Positions 29,201-36,584 of a stretch of 64,000 nucleotides of DNA are shown here, piece after piece. The number at the start of each line of letters is the position of its first letter. Position 1 is the stretch's first letter. The stretch covers positions 464,464 to 528,463 of the forward strand of contig CAJXLB010000002.1 of assembly GCA_913055905.1 (NCBI GenBank), written 5' to 3'. The notes beneath the pieces were generated by a model. It made no database searches, was not told the origin of the DNA, and worked only from the letters and a program-made list of their open reading frames with translations. Both the position numbers and the translations under genes were made by a program. Source of the stretch: an uncultured Winogradskyella sp. GTDB taxonomy: Bacteria; Bacteroidota; Bacteroidia; Flavobacteriales; Flavobacteriaceae.

Positions 29201-29539
29201 CCGTTGGGCAATCTATCATCTGAGGTTACGGCTATAGAAAAACAATTACAGGAGGTCCAAGAAGCCATGTATGGCGACCCTGTTAAACGTCGTTTGGATA
29301 TAGACCAACCCTTGTCAACTGCAAGTCGACTTGGTGCCATTGGATACGAGCAAAAGTATTCTACGGCAACACCAACCCAAACACATCGCGACAGCTACGC
29401 CATAGCCAAGGATGAGGTTATGGTTATTAAAGCTAAAATGGAGCGCATTTTTAATGAGGACTTAAAAGCCTTAGAGAAGAAACTGATTGCTTCCGGTGCA
29501 CCATACACACCAGGACGAGGATATAATAATAGAGATTAA
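26249..29539 (+). CDS. Secreted BNR/VPS10-type beta-propeller protein
   Basis: A 1096-aa exported protein with signal peptide ending CDAQ. It contains around ten Asp-box (S/T-x-D-x-G-x-T/S-W) repeats, for example SLDGGKSWE, TEDGGKTWT, SVDGGATWT, SEDGGQNWR and SPDQGQNWK, spread from about residue 85 to 720, consistent with a sortilin/VPS10-like or sialidase-like propeller. The C-terminal third (about 800-1090) has a beta-sandwich segment, AKKGVQRFHWNLRY, then a helical tail. Such proteins are often called glycosyl hydrolases; I see no catalytic residues that prove this. It is the middle gene of the 24342-32384 unit. Confidence 0.85.
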   Translation: MKKSLILILGLCLSLSQVCDAQKKSKKKTDDKTPLEAISISGLKWRNVGPALTSGRISDFAFNPNNPFEYYVATSSGGVWKTINSGVTYEPIFDSQGSYSIGCVTMDPNNPNVIWVGTGENNNQRSVAYGDGVYKSLDGGKSWEHMGLKNSEHIGKIIVHPENSDVVYVAAIGPLWSKGGDRGLYKTEDGGKTWTSIIDVDEHTGVNDVVMDPRDPNVLYASTLQRRRHVFTYVGGGPGSGLHKSVDGGATWTKIQKGLPNEELGRIGLAISPANPEIIYAIVEAANGKGGFFASTNRGASWEKRSSHVTSGNYYQEIIADPVDEHTVYSMDTWMSVTHDGGKTFKMVGEDTKHVDNHCMWINPNNNQHWVVGCDGGIYETFDAAKTWDFKKNLPVTQFYKVAVDNDYPFYNIYGGTQDNFSLGGPSRVLTNHGIRNSEWFITNGGDGFESQIDPNNPNIVYAQSQYGGLVRFDKKSGETVGIKPKARKGENAYRFNWDAPLVVSRHVPGRLYFAANKVFRSDDYGNSWDVISEDLSQQIDRNTLKVYDRVVSIDAVMKNGSTSPYGAVVAFSESPINKNLLAAGTDDGLVHISEDGGQNWRKIATISGAPEQSYVNSVLLSKHDENVMYVAFNHHKFGDFKPYIFKSTNKGRSWTAIQNHLPERGSVYAIEEDHVDEDLIFVGTEFGVFFSPDQGQNWKQLKNGLPTIAVRDIAIQERENDLVLGTFGRGFYVMDDYSVLRTIENSEPEEEAKIFPIRTALMWEQSSPLGLPGKSFQGDNFYTATNLGPEALITYYYGNEFESLKDKRQKAEKERIKAGEDTPYPSYADLKAETDEANEELVFSIKDSEGNVVKKVFQPAKKGVQRFHWNLRYTLQDPIDLGTPSFYNPFGGRDEGTLVAPGTYSVEMALLKDGELKSLTSPISFEVKALDTVEMPAENRAEKVAFQKALAKLQADFGIAQELMSESRNKLKYIKAAIKRSEQPLGNLSSEVTAIEKQLQEVQEAMYGDPVKRRLDIDQPLSTASRLGAIGYEQKYSTATPTQTHRDSYAIAKDEVMVIKAKMERIFNEDLKALEKKLIASGAPYTPGRGYNNRD

Positions 29540-29552
29540 ATTGAGAAATGCT

Positions 29553-32384
29553 ATGAGAATTACATTGCTTTTGGGGTTTCTGTGCTTGACCCTTACAACA
29601 ACAGCACAAAAGAAAATTATGCAACACGAGGATAAAGCCTTGTGGAACAGAATTAGAAATGTAGAAATCTCAAATTCTGGAGACTATATGCTTTATAGTC
29701 TTGGTCCAGAAGAGAAAGATCAAACGCTTCACCTTCAAGAGATTAATGGCAAAAAAATCATGTCTCATGAGCGCAGTAATGGTGGACAATTTTCGTACGA
29801 CTCCAAGTATGTTGCATTTACGGTCAATGCCTTTAAGGATAGCATTAAAGAAATGAAAAGGCGTAAGGTGAAAAAGGATAAAATGCCAAAGGATACCCTT
29901 GTGATTTATGATATCAATGGTTCATCTGTGCAGAAAGTCCCAAATGTAAAATCCTATAGAATGCCCGAAAAGTGGTCTGGTATCATAGCATATATGCTAG
30001 AACCTATTAAAAAAGAGAAGGACACTAGCAAGTCTAAAGAAACAGACTCTTTAAAAACCAAAGCAACCGATAGCGTAAAGACAAATAAGAAGAAAATGAA
30101 AAAAGTGTCAAAAGACAACGGCTTTCATTTGGTAATCAGAGGTTTGGAAGACGCTAAGGAAGACACCATAAAATATGTGCTTAACTATGCCATGGCAGAA
30201 AAAGGAAAGCATTTAATCTATGCTACTTCAGGTGAAGTGGATAGTCTCGGAGGTGGTGTGTACCATTATGATGTAGATAAAGGTGCTAGAACCTTATTAC
30301 TATCAAGCCACCACAAAACAAAATACCCACAACTCGGCATTTCAGAATCTGGTAAACGTGTGGCTTTCGTCGTGGATGCCGATTCCACCAAGATCCTTAT
30401 TAAAAAACCAAATCTTTATGCTTGGAATTTAGGGGAAGGGGAAGCAACACGTATCGTAACATCAGAAGAAAACGACAGTAAGCTATTGGTTTCAGAAGAC
30501 GAATCACTAAGATTTTCAAAAAATGAAGAACGCCTGTTCTTTGGCTTACGACCAACACCAATTGTTCAAGACACTACATTATTGGATGAAGAAATTGTAA
30601 ATGTCGAAGTGTGGACCTATGACGAGCCTCGACTTTATACCGTTCAGGAATTGGATGTAAAGGACGATAAGAAAAAAGCTTTCCTGTCCTTATATGATTT
30701 CAATACCAATAAAATGGTTCAAGTGGCTGATGAAACTTATGATTTAGCCCGTTATGGCGATGAAGGAAACAGTACTTATGCTGTTATAGGGAACCAAACG
30801 CCTTATTTATTGCAAAGTCAGTGGACAGCGCAAAGACCTATGGATATGCAACGTGTTGATTTGAGCACAGGCGAGCGAAAGGACATCGCCTCAAAGGTGT
30901 ATGGAGGCTCTTCCATAAGTCCGAAGGGAAAATACCTCTATGGCTATAGTCGCAAGGACAGCACTTGGTTTACCTACAACCTAAAAACCCTAAAATATAC
31001 CGCATTGACCAAAGGCCGTCAATTCTATAATGAATTGCACGACTATCCAGATGACCCTTACAGCTATGGTGCTGCAGGATGGACGGAAAACGACGAAAAA
31101 TTTCTAATTTATGATCGATTTGATATTTGGGCCTTTGACCCAGAAACGGGAGCGTCAGAGAATCTAACTAATGGAAGAGCGTCTAAAATGCGTTATCGTT
31201 ACGTGAGATTGGATGAAGAAGAGCGCTCCATTCCAAATGACGAATCCTGGATGCTCAGCACCTTTAACGAAGATAACAAATATGGTGGCGCTGCATCATT
31301 CAATCCAAAACGCAAAACCATTAAGCAGTTAATCGAAGGACCTTATTCCTTCGGCGGTTTTACCATGGCTCAAAACGATGATAAGGAGCGTCTGTTGTTT
31401 ACTAGAGAGTCTTTTTCTGAGTTCCCAGACCTGTGGAGCACAACGACCAAGTTTAAATCACCAAAGAAAATCACAGATGCTAATCCGCAGCAAGCAGATT
31501 ATAACTGGGGAACGGCCGAATTGGTAGAGTGGACCTCTCTTGATGGTAAGCCACTAAAAGGTATGCTTATTAAGCCTGAAGATTTTGACCCGAATAAAAA
31601 ATATCCAATGATTGTAAACTTCTATGAGAAGAGTTCGGATGGTTTGTACCGTCATCGTGCACCTTCTTATGGCAGGAGTACTATCAACTATCCATTTTAT
31701 GCAAGTCGTGGCTATTTAATTTTTAATCCAGATGTATATTACCGCGATGGCTATCCAGGCGAAAGTGCCTTTAATTGCGTTATTCCTGGAATTACGACAC
31801 TTATAGAAAAAGGTTTTGTAGATAAAGATAATATTGGCGTACAGGGTCACAGTTGGGGCGGTTACCAAATTGCTTATTTGGTGACTAAAACCGATATTTT
31901 CAAAGCTGCCGAATCTGGAGCGCCTGTGGCCAATATGATTAGTGCTTATGGCGGAATACGCTGGTGGACAGGCTTAAGCCGTCAGTTTCAATACGAGCAC
32001 ACGCAGAGTAGGATAGGAGGGACACCATGGGAATATCCACAGCGTTATATCGAGAATTCACCCATTTTCAATATTGATAAAATCAATACGCCTTTATTAA
32101 TTATGCATAATGACGAAGACGGTCATGTACCTTGGTACCAAGGTATTGAGTTCTTTGTGAGTTTAAGGCGCTTAGGAAAGCCAGCCTGGTTCCTTAACTA
32201 CAACGGCGAGCCACATTGGCCATTAAAAATGCAAAACCGTATCGACTTTAATATTCGTATGGCACAGTTTTTTGATTATTACCTAAAAGGTGCACCCAAA
32301 CCTGAATGGATGGAGCGCGGTGTTCCTGCACTAGAAAAAGGCATAAATCAAGGGTACGATTATATAGAAGCCGATGGTGACTAA
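29553..32384 (+). CDS. S9 family prolyl-oligopeptidase-type peptidase
   Basis: A 943-aa exported serine peptidase. The ATG at 29553 was chosen because MRITLLLGFLCLTLTTTAQ is a clean signal peptide; an in-frame start at 29487 lies inside the preceding gene. An N-terminal beta-propeller (about 30-640), with a Lys-rich insertion near residue 160-190, precedes the alpha/beta hydrolase domain. The nucleophile is Ser767 in GHSWGGYQIAY, the acid is in MHNDEDGHVPW (854-856) and the base is His888 in GEPHW. This fits a dipeptidyl or oligopeptidyl peptidase of the DPP/acylaminoacyl type. It follows the propeller gene by 13 bp. Confidence 0.92.
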   Translation: MRITLLLGFLCLTLTTTAQKKIMQHEDKALWNRIRNVEISNSGDYMLYSLGPEEKDQTLHLQEINGKKIMSHERSNGGQFSYDSKYVAFTVNAFKDSIKEMKRRKVKKDKMPKDTLVIYDINGSSVQKVPNVKSYRMPEKWSGIIAYMLEPIKKEKDTSKSKETDSLKTKATDSVKTNKKKMKKVSKDNGFHLVIRGLEDAKEDTIKYVLNYAMAEKGKHLIYATSGEVDSLGGGVYHYDVDKGARTLLLSSHHKTKYPQLGISESGKRVAFVVDADSTKILIKKPNLYAWNLGEGEATRIVTSEENDSKLLVSEDESLRFSKNEERLFFGLRPTPIVQDTTLLDEEIVNVEVWTYDEPRLYTVQELDVKDDKKKAFLSLYDFNTNKMVQVADETYDLARYGDEGNSTYAVIGNQTPYLLQSQWTAQRPMDMQRVDLSTGERKDIASKVYGGSSISPKGKYLYGYSRKDSTWFTYNLKTLKYTALTKGRQFYNELHDYPDDPYSYGAAGWTENDEKFLIYDRFDIWAFDPETGASENLTNGRASKMRYRYVRLDEEERSIPNDESWMLSTFNEDNKYGGAASFNPKRKTIKQLIEGPYSFGGFTMAQNDDKERLLFTRESFSEFPDLWSTTTKFKSPKKITDANPQQADYNWGTAELVEWTSLDGKPLKGMLIKPEDFDPNKKYPMIVNFYEKSSDGLYRHRAPSYGRSTINYPFYASRGYLIFNPDVYYRDGYPGESAFNCVIPGITTLIEKGFVDKDNIGVQGHSWGGYQIAYLVTKTDIFKAAESGAPVANMISAYGGIRWWTGLSRQFQYEHTQSRIGGTPWEYPQRYIENSPIFNIDKINTPLLIMHNDEDGHVPWYQGIEFFVSLRRLGKPAWFLNYNGEPHWPLKMQNRIDFNIRMAQFFDYYLKGAPKPEWMERGVPALEKGINQGYDYIEADGD

Positions 32385-32397
32385 GGCACTTTAAATC

Positions 32398-32670
32398 CTA
32401 AGAGGCTTTTTTGGAGTGATCTTGTACGCTTTTCTTAATTTCCAAAAGATGCATGACGATTGAAGACAATTCAAAATTCAAGAATCGTGCATCTTTTTTG
32501 TTAAAGTCCTCTATATGATGCTTATAGATTGAGGTGTAACCCTCTTTAATCGAAATAAAGAAGCTGTCATCACTAGCATCTAGAGTTACAGAGCATTTAA
32601 ATTGACTTTCTTTAAGTAGCCAATAGGATAAGCTATTGATTTGTGTGAATAAGGATAGATTCTTGTCCAT
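32398..32670 (-). CDS. Small hypothetical cytosolic protein
   Basis: A 90-aa protein (MDKNLSLFTQINSLSYW...) without signal peptide. Pattern: N-terminal helix, two or three strands (FKCSVTLDASDDSFFISIKEG), then a helical tail with NFELSSIVMHLLEIKKS. No family recognised. It is convergent with the S9 peptidase gene and separated from it by 13 bp, without a clear terminator. Coding potential is judged from the regular amphipathic pattern only. Confidence 0.55.
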   Translation of the reverse strand: MDKNLSLFTQINSLSYWLLKESQFKCSVTLDASDDSFFISIKEGYTSIYKHHIEDFNKKDARFLNFELSSIVMHLLEIKKSVQDHSKKAS

Positions 32671-33057
32671 AATACAGTAGGTTAAAAAATTAATGAGGGC
32701 TCAATGGGTAATTAGGTAGTTACAAGATAGACATGGTGCTTAAATTTTCATAGAAATTAAGTTAAACGGCTGTATTTATTCCACAAAAGACAACTCAAAG
32801 CCTAAGCAATCGACCAAAGTAAGTTTAACCGCCTGTTAGTATGTTTTAGAAATAAGAGGTGATATGTGGGCTAAAAGTCGGCATTTATGAGTACCTTCGA
32901 TGCGCCTTCCAAAGGACAATCTCAGTAAGATTGATAGGGCTATGTCTTAGTAGCCTGTATGTGTTTTAGTTATCAATAGGTAAATTTTCGCAATTTCCGC
33001 TTAGTTAAATCTCTTCTTTTTAAGGTCAAAGCAGTAATAGTAATTTAATATCAGTAC
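32671..33057. other. 387-bp gene-free region before the cold-shock-domain gene
   Basis: No coding frame of note. It contains a nested dyad about 80 bp before the next ATG: ATTGATA (32930-32936) mirrors TATCAAT (32971-32977) and encloses GGCTA (32938-32942) / TAGCC (32951-32955). This could be a folded 5' leader of the cold-shock-domain gene, but the loops are asymmetric. I see no TAnnTTTG promoter. Confidence 0.4.
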
Positions 33058-33513
33058 ATGGGTAGATCACAACAGACCTTTCAAAAAAGTGAAAAAGAAA
33101 AAAAAAGTTTAAAAAAGCGCGAAGACAAACGTAAAAAAATGGAAGCGCGCAAAGCTGAAAAAGAAGCTAATGGCACGTCGGGTATTCCGCTGGCATATGT
33201 AGATTATAATGGTAACCTTACCGATACACCACCGGATCCTTCAAATAAAGTGAAGGTAGAAGCCGAAAATATTGAGGTTAGCATCCCTAAAAAAGAAGAT
33301 GTTGAAGACGACTTCGACCCCATACGCCAAGGCAAAGTGTCATTCTACGATTCTTCAAAAGGCTTCGGTTTCATCATAGATACCGAAACTAACGAAAAGC
33401 ATTTTACGCATGTTAGCAATATCGAGGACGACATTGCTGAAGATGATAAAGTTACTTTTGAATTAGCTAAAGGCAAACAAGGTATGGATGCCATAAAGGT
33501 TAAGTTAAGCTAG
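33058..33513 (+). CDS. Cold-shock domain protein with basic N-terminal extension
   Basis: A 151-aa protein. The first about 45 residues are extremely Lys/Arg/Glu rich (SEKEKKSLKKREDKRKK), followed by a linker. The C-terminal cold-shock domain is at about 86-151: GKVSFYDSSKGFGFI with the RNP1-like KGFGFI, and KHFTHVSNI as RNP2. This single-strand nucleic-acid binding domain acts as RNA chaperone; the basic tail probably adds RNA or ribosome affinity. This longer architecture differs from the compact 63-aa Csp at 35139. It is preceded by a 387-bp region with a possible leader hairpin. Confidence 0.88.
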   Translation: MGRSQQTFQKSEKEKKSLKKREDKRKKMEARKAEKEANGTSGIPLAYVDYNGNLTDTPPDPSNKVKVEAENIEVSIPKKEDVEDDFDPIRQGKVSFYDSSKGFGFIIDTETNEKHFTHVSNIEDDIAEDDKVTFELAKGKQGMDAIKVKLS

Positions 33514-33646
33514 GAATTTCTCAAGCAGTTATTAGAGTGGTGGTGAAAGAATAGACCATGGAACGTCGTGGGTCATCTTTTTTAACTTAGGAAAGGACTT
33601 ACATAACATTGTAATTTTAGTATCTTGCAGATAGAGAATTAGTCCA

Positions 33647-34366
33647 ATGCGTATTCTAAATTCATTGCGAAGAACCATGTTGCGAAAATCGCGTTTTACA
33701 CAATATCTGCTTTATGCCCTTGGTGAAATTATTCTTGTAGTCATAGGTATTCTAATCGCACTTTGGGTAAACCGAAGTAATGAAGAACGTAAATTAATTG
33801 AAAAGACACAGCGCATTGGCACTCAAGTTTTGCAACAGTTGCAAAAAGATGTAAAGGAAATAGATAGTATAAGGCGAGATTGGGACTATGACCAAAAAGT
33901 GGCCGATACCATTTTACGGCTCACCAAAAAAGATGAATCCATTACGCTTACATGTATGGCTTGTCCGATTTTAATAACAGGCGCATCCATACCAACCATT
34001 ACCGACCGGATTCCAAAAAGTATTGGTGACAATGAACTCCATGAAGGGGAATTACGGAATCTGCTCACGGAAATTGAATTTCATTATCTCGAAGGCCTTA
34101 AAATGACTGCATTGTATGAAAAATCCATAGTAGATTTTACCACAACGACGTTAAAACATTGGATGGACACTTACCAGTGGTTTTCTGATTATTCTGCTAA
34201 TGGCAACTGTGATGACGATTGTATAGATTATTTTTTCAAGAGTACTGACTATAGAAATCGCGTCGCTTATTACGAATTGATTTTGTTGAATGGCTATTAT
34301 TACGAGATTCAACGATTTGAGAATCGAAACAACAAGTTTATTGCACAACTTAAGGAATTACTATAA
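33647..34366 (+). CDS. DUF6090 family membrane protein
   Basis: A 239-aa protein with one N-terminal membrane helix (about residues 22-45: YLLYALGEIILVVIGILIALWVN), directly after a basic segment, and a helical domain outside the membrane. The GEIILVVIGILIALWVN run and the QLQKDVKEID region are typical of the flavobacterial DUF6090 family, for which I know no function. A Cys-containing loop (TCMACPI) and a CDDDC segment are notable. A small two-helix membrane protein follows after 12 bp. Confidence 0.8.
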   Translation: MRILNSLRRTMLRKSRFTQYLLYALGEIILVVIGILIALWVNRSNEERKLIEKTQRIGTQVLQQLQKDVKEIDSIRRDWDYDQKVADTILRLTKKDESITLTCMACPILITGASIPTITDRIPKSIGDNELHEGELRNLLTEIEFHYLEGLKMTALYEKSIVDFTTTTLKHWMDTYQWFSDYSANGNCDDDCIDYFFKSTDYRNRVAYYELILLNGYYYEIQRFENRNNKFIAQLKELL

Positions 34367-34378
34367 TTTAAAACTGAT

Positions 34379-34594
34379 ATGGGATTGAAGTCGCGTAAAC
34401 GTTGGTTATGGTCTGGTGGATTGGGTTCAATTTTATTTGGCTCAGGTATTTCTTTGGCCATTGAAGCGAGCCATTGGAAACATGCCGAAGCTGATTTATG
34501 GCTTTGGGCTGGAGCTGGAACCGTTGGCATAGCTTTGATGATTGCAGGTATTAGTGTGCTGGTTAGTACTGGACAGATGGATAAGAACGGTTGA
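34379..34594 (+). CDS. Small two-helix membrane protein
   Basis: A 71-aa protein with a basic N-terminus (MGLKSRKRW) and two hydrophobic helices (about 9-29 and 42-64) separated by a polar SHWKHAEAD turn. It is only 12 bp after the DUF6090 gene, so the two are probably cotranscribed. No family recognised. Kept as real because of the clean double-helix pattern and the position. Confidence 0.6.
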   Translation: MGLKSRKRWLWSGGLGSILFGSGISLAIEASHWKHAEADLWLWAGAGTVGIALMIAGISVLVSTGQMDKNG

Positions 34595-35138
34595 ATTAGA
34601 AATAGTAGTGGTACTCAATTAGAAAAATACTATTTTACATAATATAAATTATAGTGCATTTATAAAATATGCGTAATAGCGCTATGAGCGATATTCAACA
34701 TAATTACAGAAATAGCTACAGTTGTCTGTAATATATCGGTAGTCATTATGTTGAGCAAGGTTCAATCAATACCTAGTGTTCCATAACGGGTGTAATTATG
34801 TAAAAAGCAATTTGTGGATTAGTTTAGTTATTGTAAGCGAACAATTCCCAGCGGCTTGCCAGCGCATTGCTTTGGTTTAAAATTACTCAGGACATGTTTA
34901 TTTATTAATAAGGTCTTCGTGAATACAAATCACAGATTTGCATTTCTCGTATTCGAAAAAATATACGTCACAAAAAAATTTACGCGATTCTCAAGTCAGC
35001 AATATCATTTTAAAATTGCCCAAAAATGATTTGTGGTTTTCGTTAAGTTGAATTGCATTTAAGTAAATAAATATTAAAACAAAAAAAGCCCATCACTATG
35101 GATGGGCTCTGGTTTAAAAACTTGATAGTATATAAAAA
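34595..35138. other. 544-bp gene-free region with several dyads
   Basis: No convincing gene. From left to right it holds: ATAGCGCTAT palindrome (34676-34685); TCAACATAAT (34695-34704) mirroring ATTATGTTGA (34745-34754), enclosing TTACAGA (34704-34710) / TCTGTAA (34725-34731); an alternative partner TGTAATTATG (34791-34800) for CATAATTACA (34699-34708); direct repeats CCAGCG near 34848 and 34859; and GAATAC / GTATTC (34921-34953) around the hairpin CAAATC-ACA-GATTTG. A 23-codon minus-strand frame (34796-34867) is too short to call. It could be a repeated mobile-type element or a structured RNA. Confidence 0.5.
35080..35110 (-). terminator. Terminator of the minus-strand cold-shock gene
   Basis: AGCCCATC (35087-35094) and GATGGGCT (35101-35108) form a perfect 8-bp stem with a 6-nt loop. 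On the minus strand it is followed by a run of seven T. Confidence 0.85.
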
Positions 35139-35330
35139 TTAAATAACTTTTACGTTTACTGCGTTTAATCCTCGTTTGCCTTCTTGTAAGTCATACTCAA
35201 CATTATCGCCTTCGCGAACTTCGTCAATCAAACCTGAGATGTGTACAAAATGGTCTCTGTCTTGTCCTTCTTCTGTGATAAATCCATATCCTTTGGATTC
35301 GTTAAAGAACTTTACTGTTCCTGTATTCAT
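35139..35330 (-). CDS. Compact cold-shock protein (CspA family)
   Basis: A 63-aa single-domain cold-shock protein, an RNA chaperone that melts secondary structure. GTVKFFNESKGYGFI contains RNP1, and DHFVHISGL is RNP2; the closing EYDLQEGKRGLNAVNVKV is canonical. It has a strong terminator immediately downstream. It lies within 2 kb of a second, extended cold-shock-domain gene on the other strand. Confidence 0.95.
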   Translation of the reverse strand: MNTGTVKFFNESKGYGFITEEGQDRDHFVHISGLIDEVREGDNVEYDLQEGKRGLNAVNVKVI

Positions 35331-35437
35331 TATATATTAAATTAAATTATGATGCAAAGGTGAGGCTAATAATTGAATAAACACCATTTTAATGACTTTA
35401 TTTTCAATTTATTAGTCTTAACGAATCTTTCAAATGC

Positions 35438-35980
35438 CTAAGGTACGATAAATTGGCCTTGCCAGCCGACCGTTGTATTGGTATATAACGCTCTCATATG
35501 ATTTGGCCGTTTTAACTGTAATATTTCGATAGTGTTTGGAATAATTTTTATCATACAGAAATAATTCTTGTCGGTATAATATGTGGTGTGGTCTGGATTG
35601 TCAATTGGTGAACCTGGCGGTAGTTTGGTGATATAATCCTTTTTGGAATTCTCTGGAATGGACTTCCAATACGAATCCAAATGGCTTTTATCCGACACTA
35701 TTTCTGCGTTTCCCTCTACTTTTACTTGGATTAGTTTTTTAGGATGATAAAATAAGGCACTAACTGTTGGGCATTCCTTAATGTCAGCCACCTTTTGCGA
35801 CCTAGAATCTGTATACAGTACCAAAGTAAAATCGTCTTGTAGTTTCCTTAAAATGACTGTGCGCTGCCTAGGAGCGCCATTGTGCATGGTTGCCAAGGTA
35901 AAATATCTAAAAGGATGCCGTTTTTTGGCATAGCCATTAATCAATTCACGCTTAATCTTATCTAAAAACTCTTGTTTCAA
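35438..35980 (-). CDS. Pyridoxamine 5'-phosphate oxidase-like flavoprotein
   Basis: A 180-aa protein with the split-barrel FMN-binding fold: RYFTLATMHNGAPRQRTVILRK, YTDSRSQKVADIKECPTVSALFYHPK and VKVEGNAEIV follow the PNPOx N-terminal pattern. The terminal W-x-G-x-F/L (GWQGQFIVP) and the LQLKRPNHMRAL region replace the C-terminal PNPOx dimerisation motif. It is therefore a PNPOx-related protein rather than PdxH itself. Possible roles are flavin- or haem-linked oxidoreduction. Single gene. Confidence 0.75.
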   Translation of the reverse strand: MKQEFLDKIKRELINGYAKKRHPFRYFTLATMHNGAPRQRTVILRKLQDDFTLVLYTDSRSQKVADIKECPTVSALFYHPKKLIQVKVEGNAEIVSDKSHLDSYWKSIPENSKKDYITKLPPGSPIDNPDHTTYYTDKNYFCMIKIIPNTIEILQLKRPNHMRALYTNTTVGWQGQFIVP

Positions 35981-36022
35981 AATGATACAATTTTAATTAC
36001 CACTCTGCTATTACAATAATCA

Positions 36023-36058
36023 AAAACGTCCCTTTAATGAGAGAGACGCTTTTGCTTT
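36023..36058. terminator. Possible terminator between minus-strand genes
   Basis: An imperfect stem pairs AACGTCcCT with AGaGACGcTT (about 36025-36052) and is flanked by A-rich and T-rich tracts on both sides. It lies downstream of the FKBP gene on the minus strand, where it would act. Confidence 0.45.
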
Positions 36059-36076
36059 TTATATGAATGGATTGGA

Positions 36077-36505
36077 TTAAAGAATTTCAACCACTTCCAA
36101 GTCGAAGGTTAAATCCTGTCCTGCCAGTGGATGGTTGGCATCTACGATAATATGGTCATCATTTACCGCTGCAACCCTGAATTGTTGCTGTGCACCTTGG
36201 GCGTTAGAGCCTACCAAGCCCATACCTACTTCTGGTTTTAAATCTTCTGGCAATTGTGTTTTGGCTACTTTTTGAAATAATTCCTCATTTACTTCACCAT
36301 ACGCTTCTGCTTTGGCTATAGTAATGGTTTTCTTTTCGTTAACCTCCATATCGATAAGGCCTTTTTCAAATCCTGGAATCAACTGTCCCTGGCCTAATTT
36401 TACTTCTAGTGGTTCTCTGTCTACCGAACTGTCAAAAACTTGTCCGTTATCCAATTTTCCTGTGTAATGAACTTTAACCGTATCATTGTCTTTCACTTTA
36501 CTCAT
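36077..36505 (-). CDS. SlyD-like FKBP-type peptidyl-prolyl isomerase
   Basis: Prolyl isomerase and chaperone of 142 aa. The start is placed at MSKVKDNDTVKVHYTG (36505); a start at 36538 would add 11 residues with no family counterpart. FKBP halves are visible (VKVHYTGKLDNGQVFDSS, QLIPGFEKGLIDM), interrupted by an insert-in-flap domain (about 65-125) as in SlyD. The sequence closes with the SlyD hallmark DANHPLAGQDLTFDLEV. The His-rich metal-binding tail of E. coli SlyD is missing. Confidence 0.9.
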   Translation of the reverse strand: MSKVKDNDTVKVHYTGKLDNGQVFDSSVDREPLEVKLGQGQLIPGFEKGLIDMEVNEKKTITIAKAEAYGEVNEELFQKVAKTQLPEDLKPEVGMGLVGSNAQGAQQQFRVAAVNDDHIIVDANHPLAGQDLTFDLEVVEIL

Positions 36506-36584
36506 AAATCTGTACTTAATATTAAAAATAAAGTGCAAAGGTAAGGACCATAAAATGGTTTAAAGAATATTTTCAAGAAACCTA

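Noticed and set aside
29487-29552. Upstream extension of the S9 peptidase start
   Set aside because: The extra residues overlap the previous gene and would precede a clean signal peptide.
34693-34756. Possible integron attC site (ATTCAAC ... GTTGAGC)
   Set aside because: The outer boxes fit RYYYAAC/GTTRRRY, but the right side has about 13 extra unpaired bases, no integrase is present and no cassette-like gene adjoins. Kept only as part of the dyad-rich finding.
34796-34867. 23-codon minus-strand frame starting MRWQAAGNCSL
   Set aside because: Too short, no initiation signals, lies inside the dyad-rich element; probably a by-product of that sequence.
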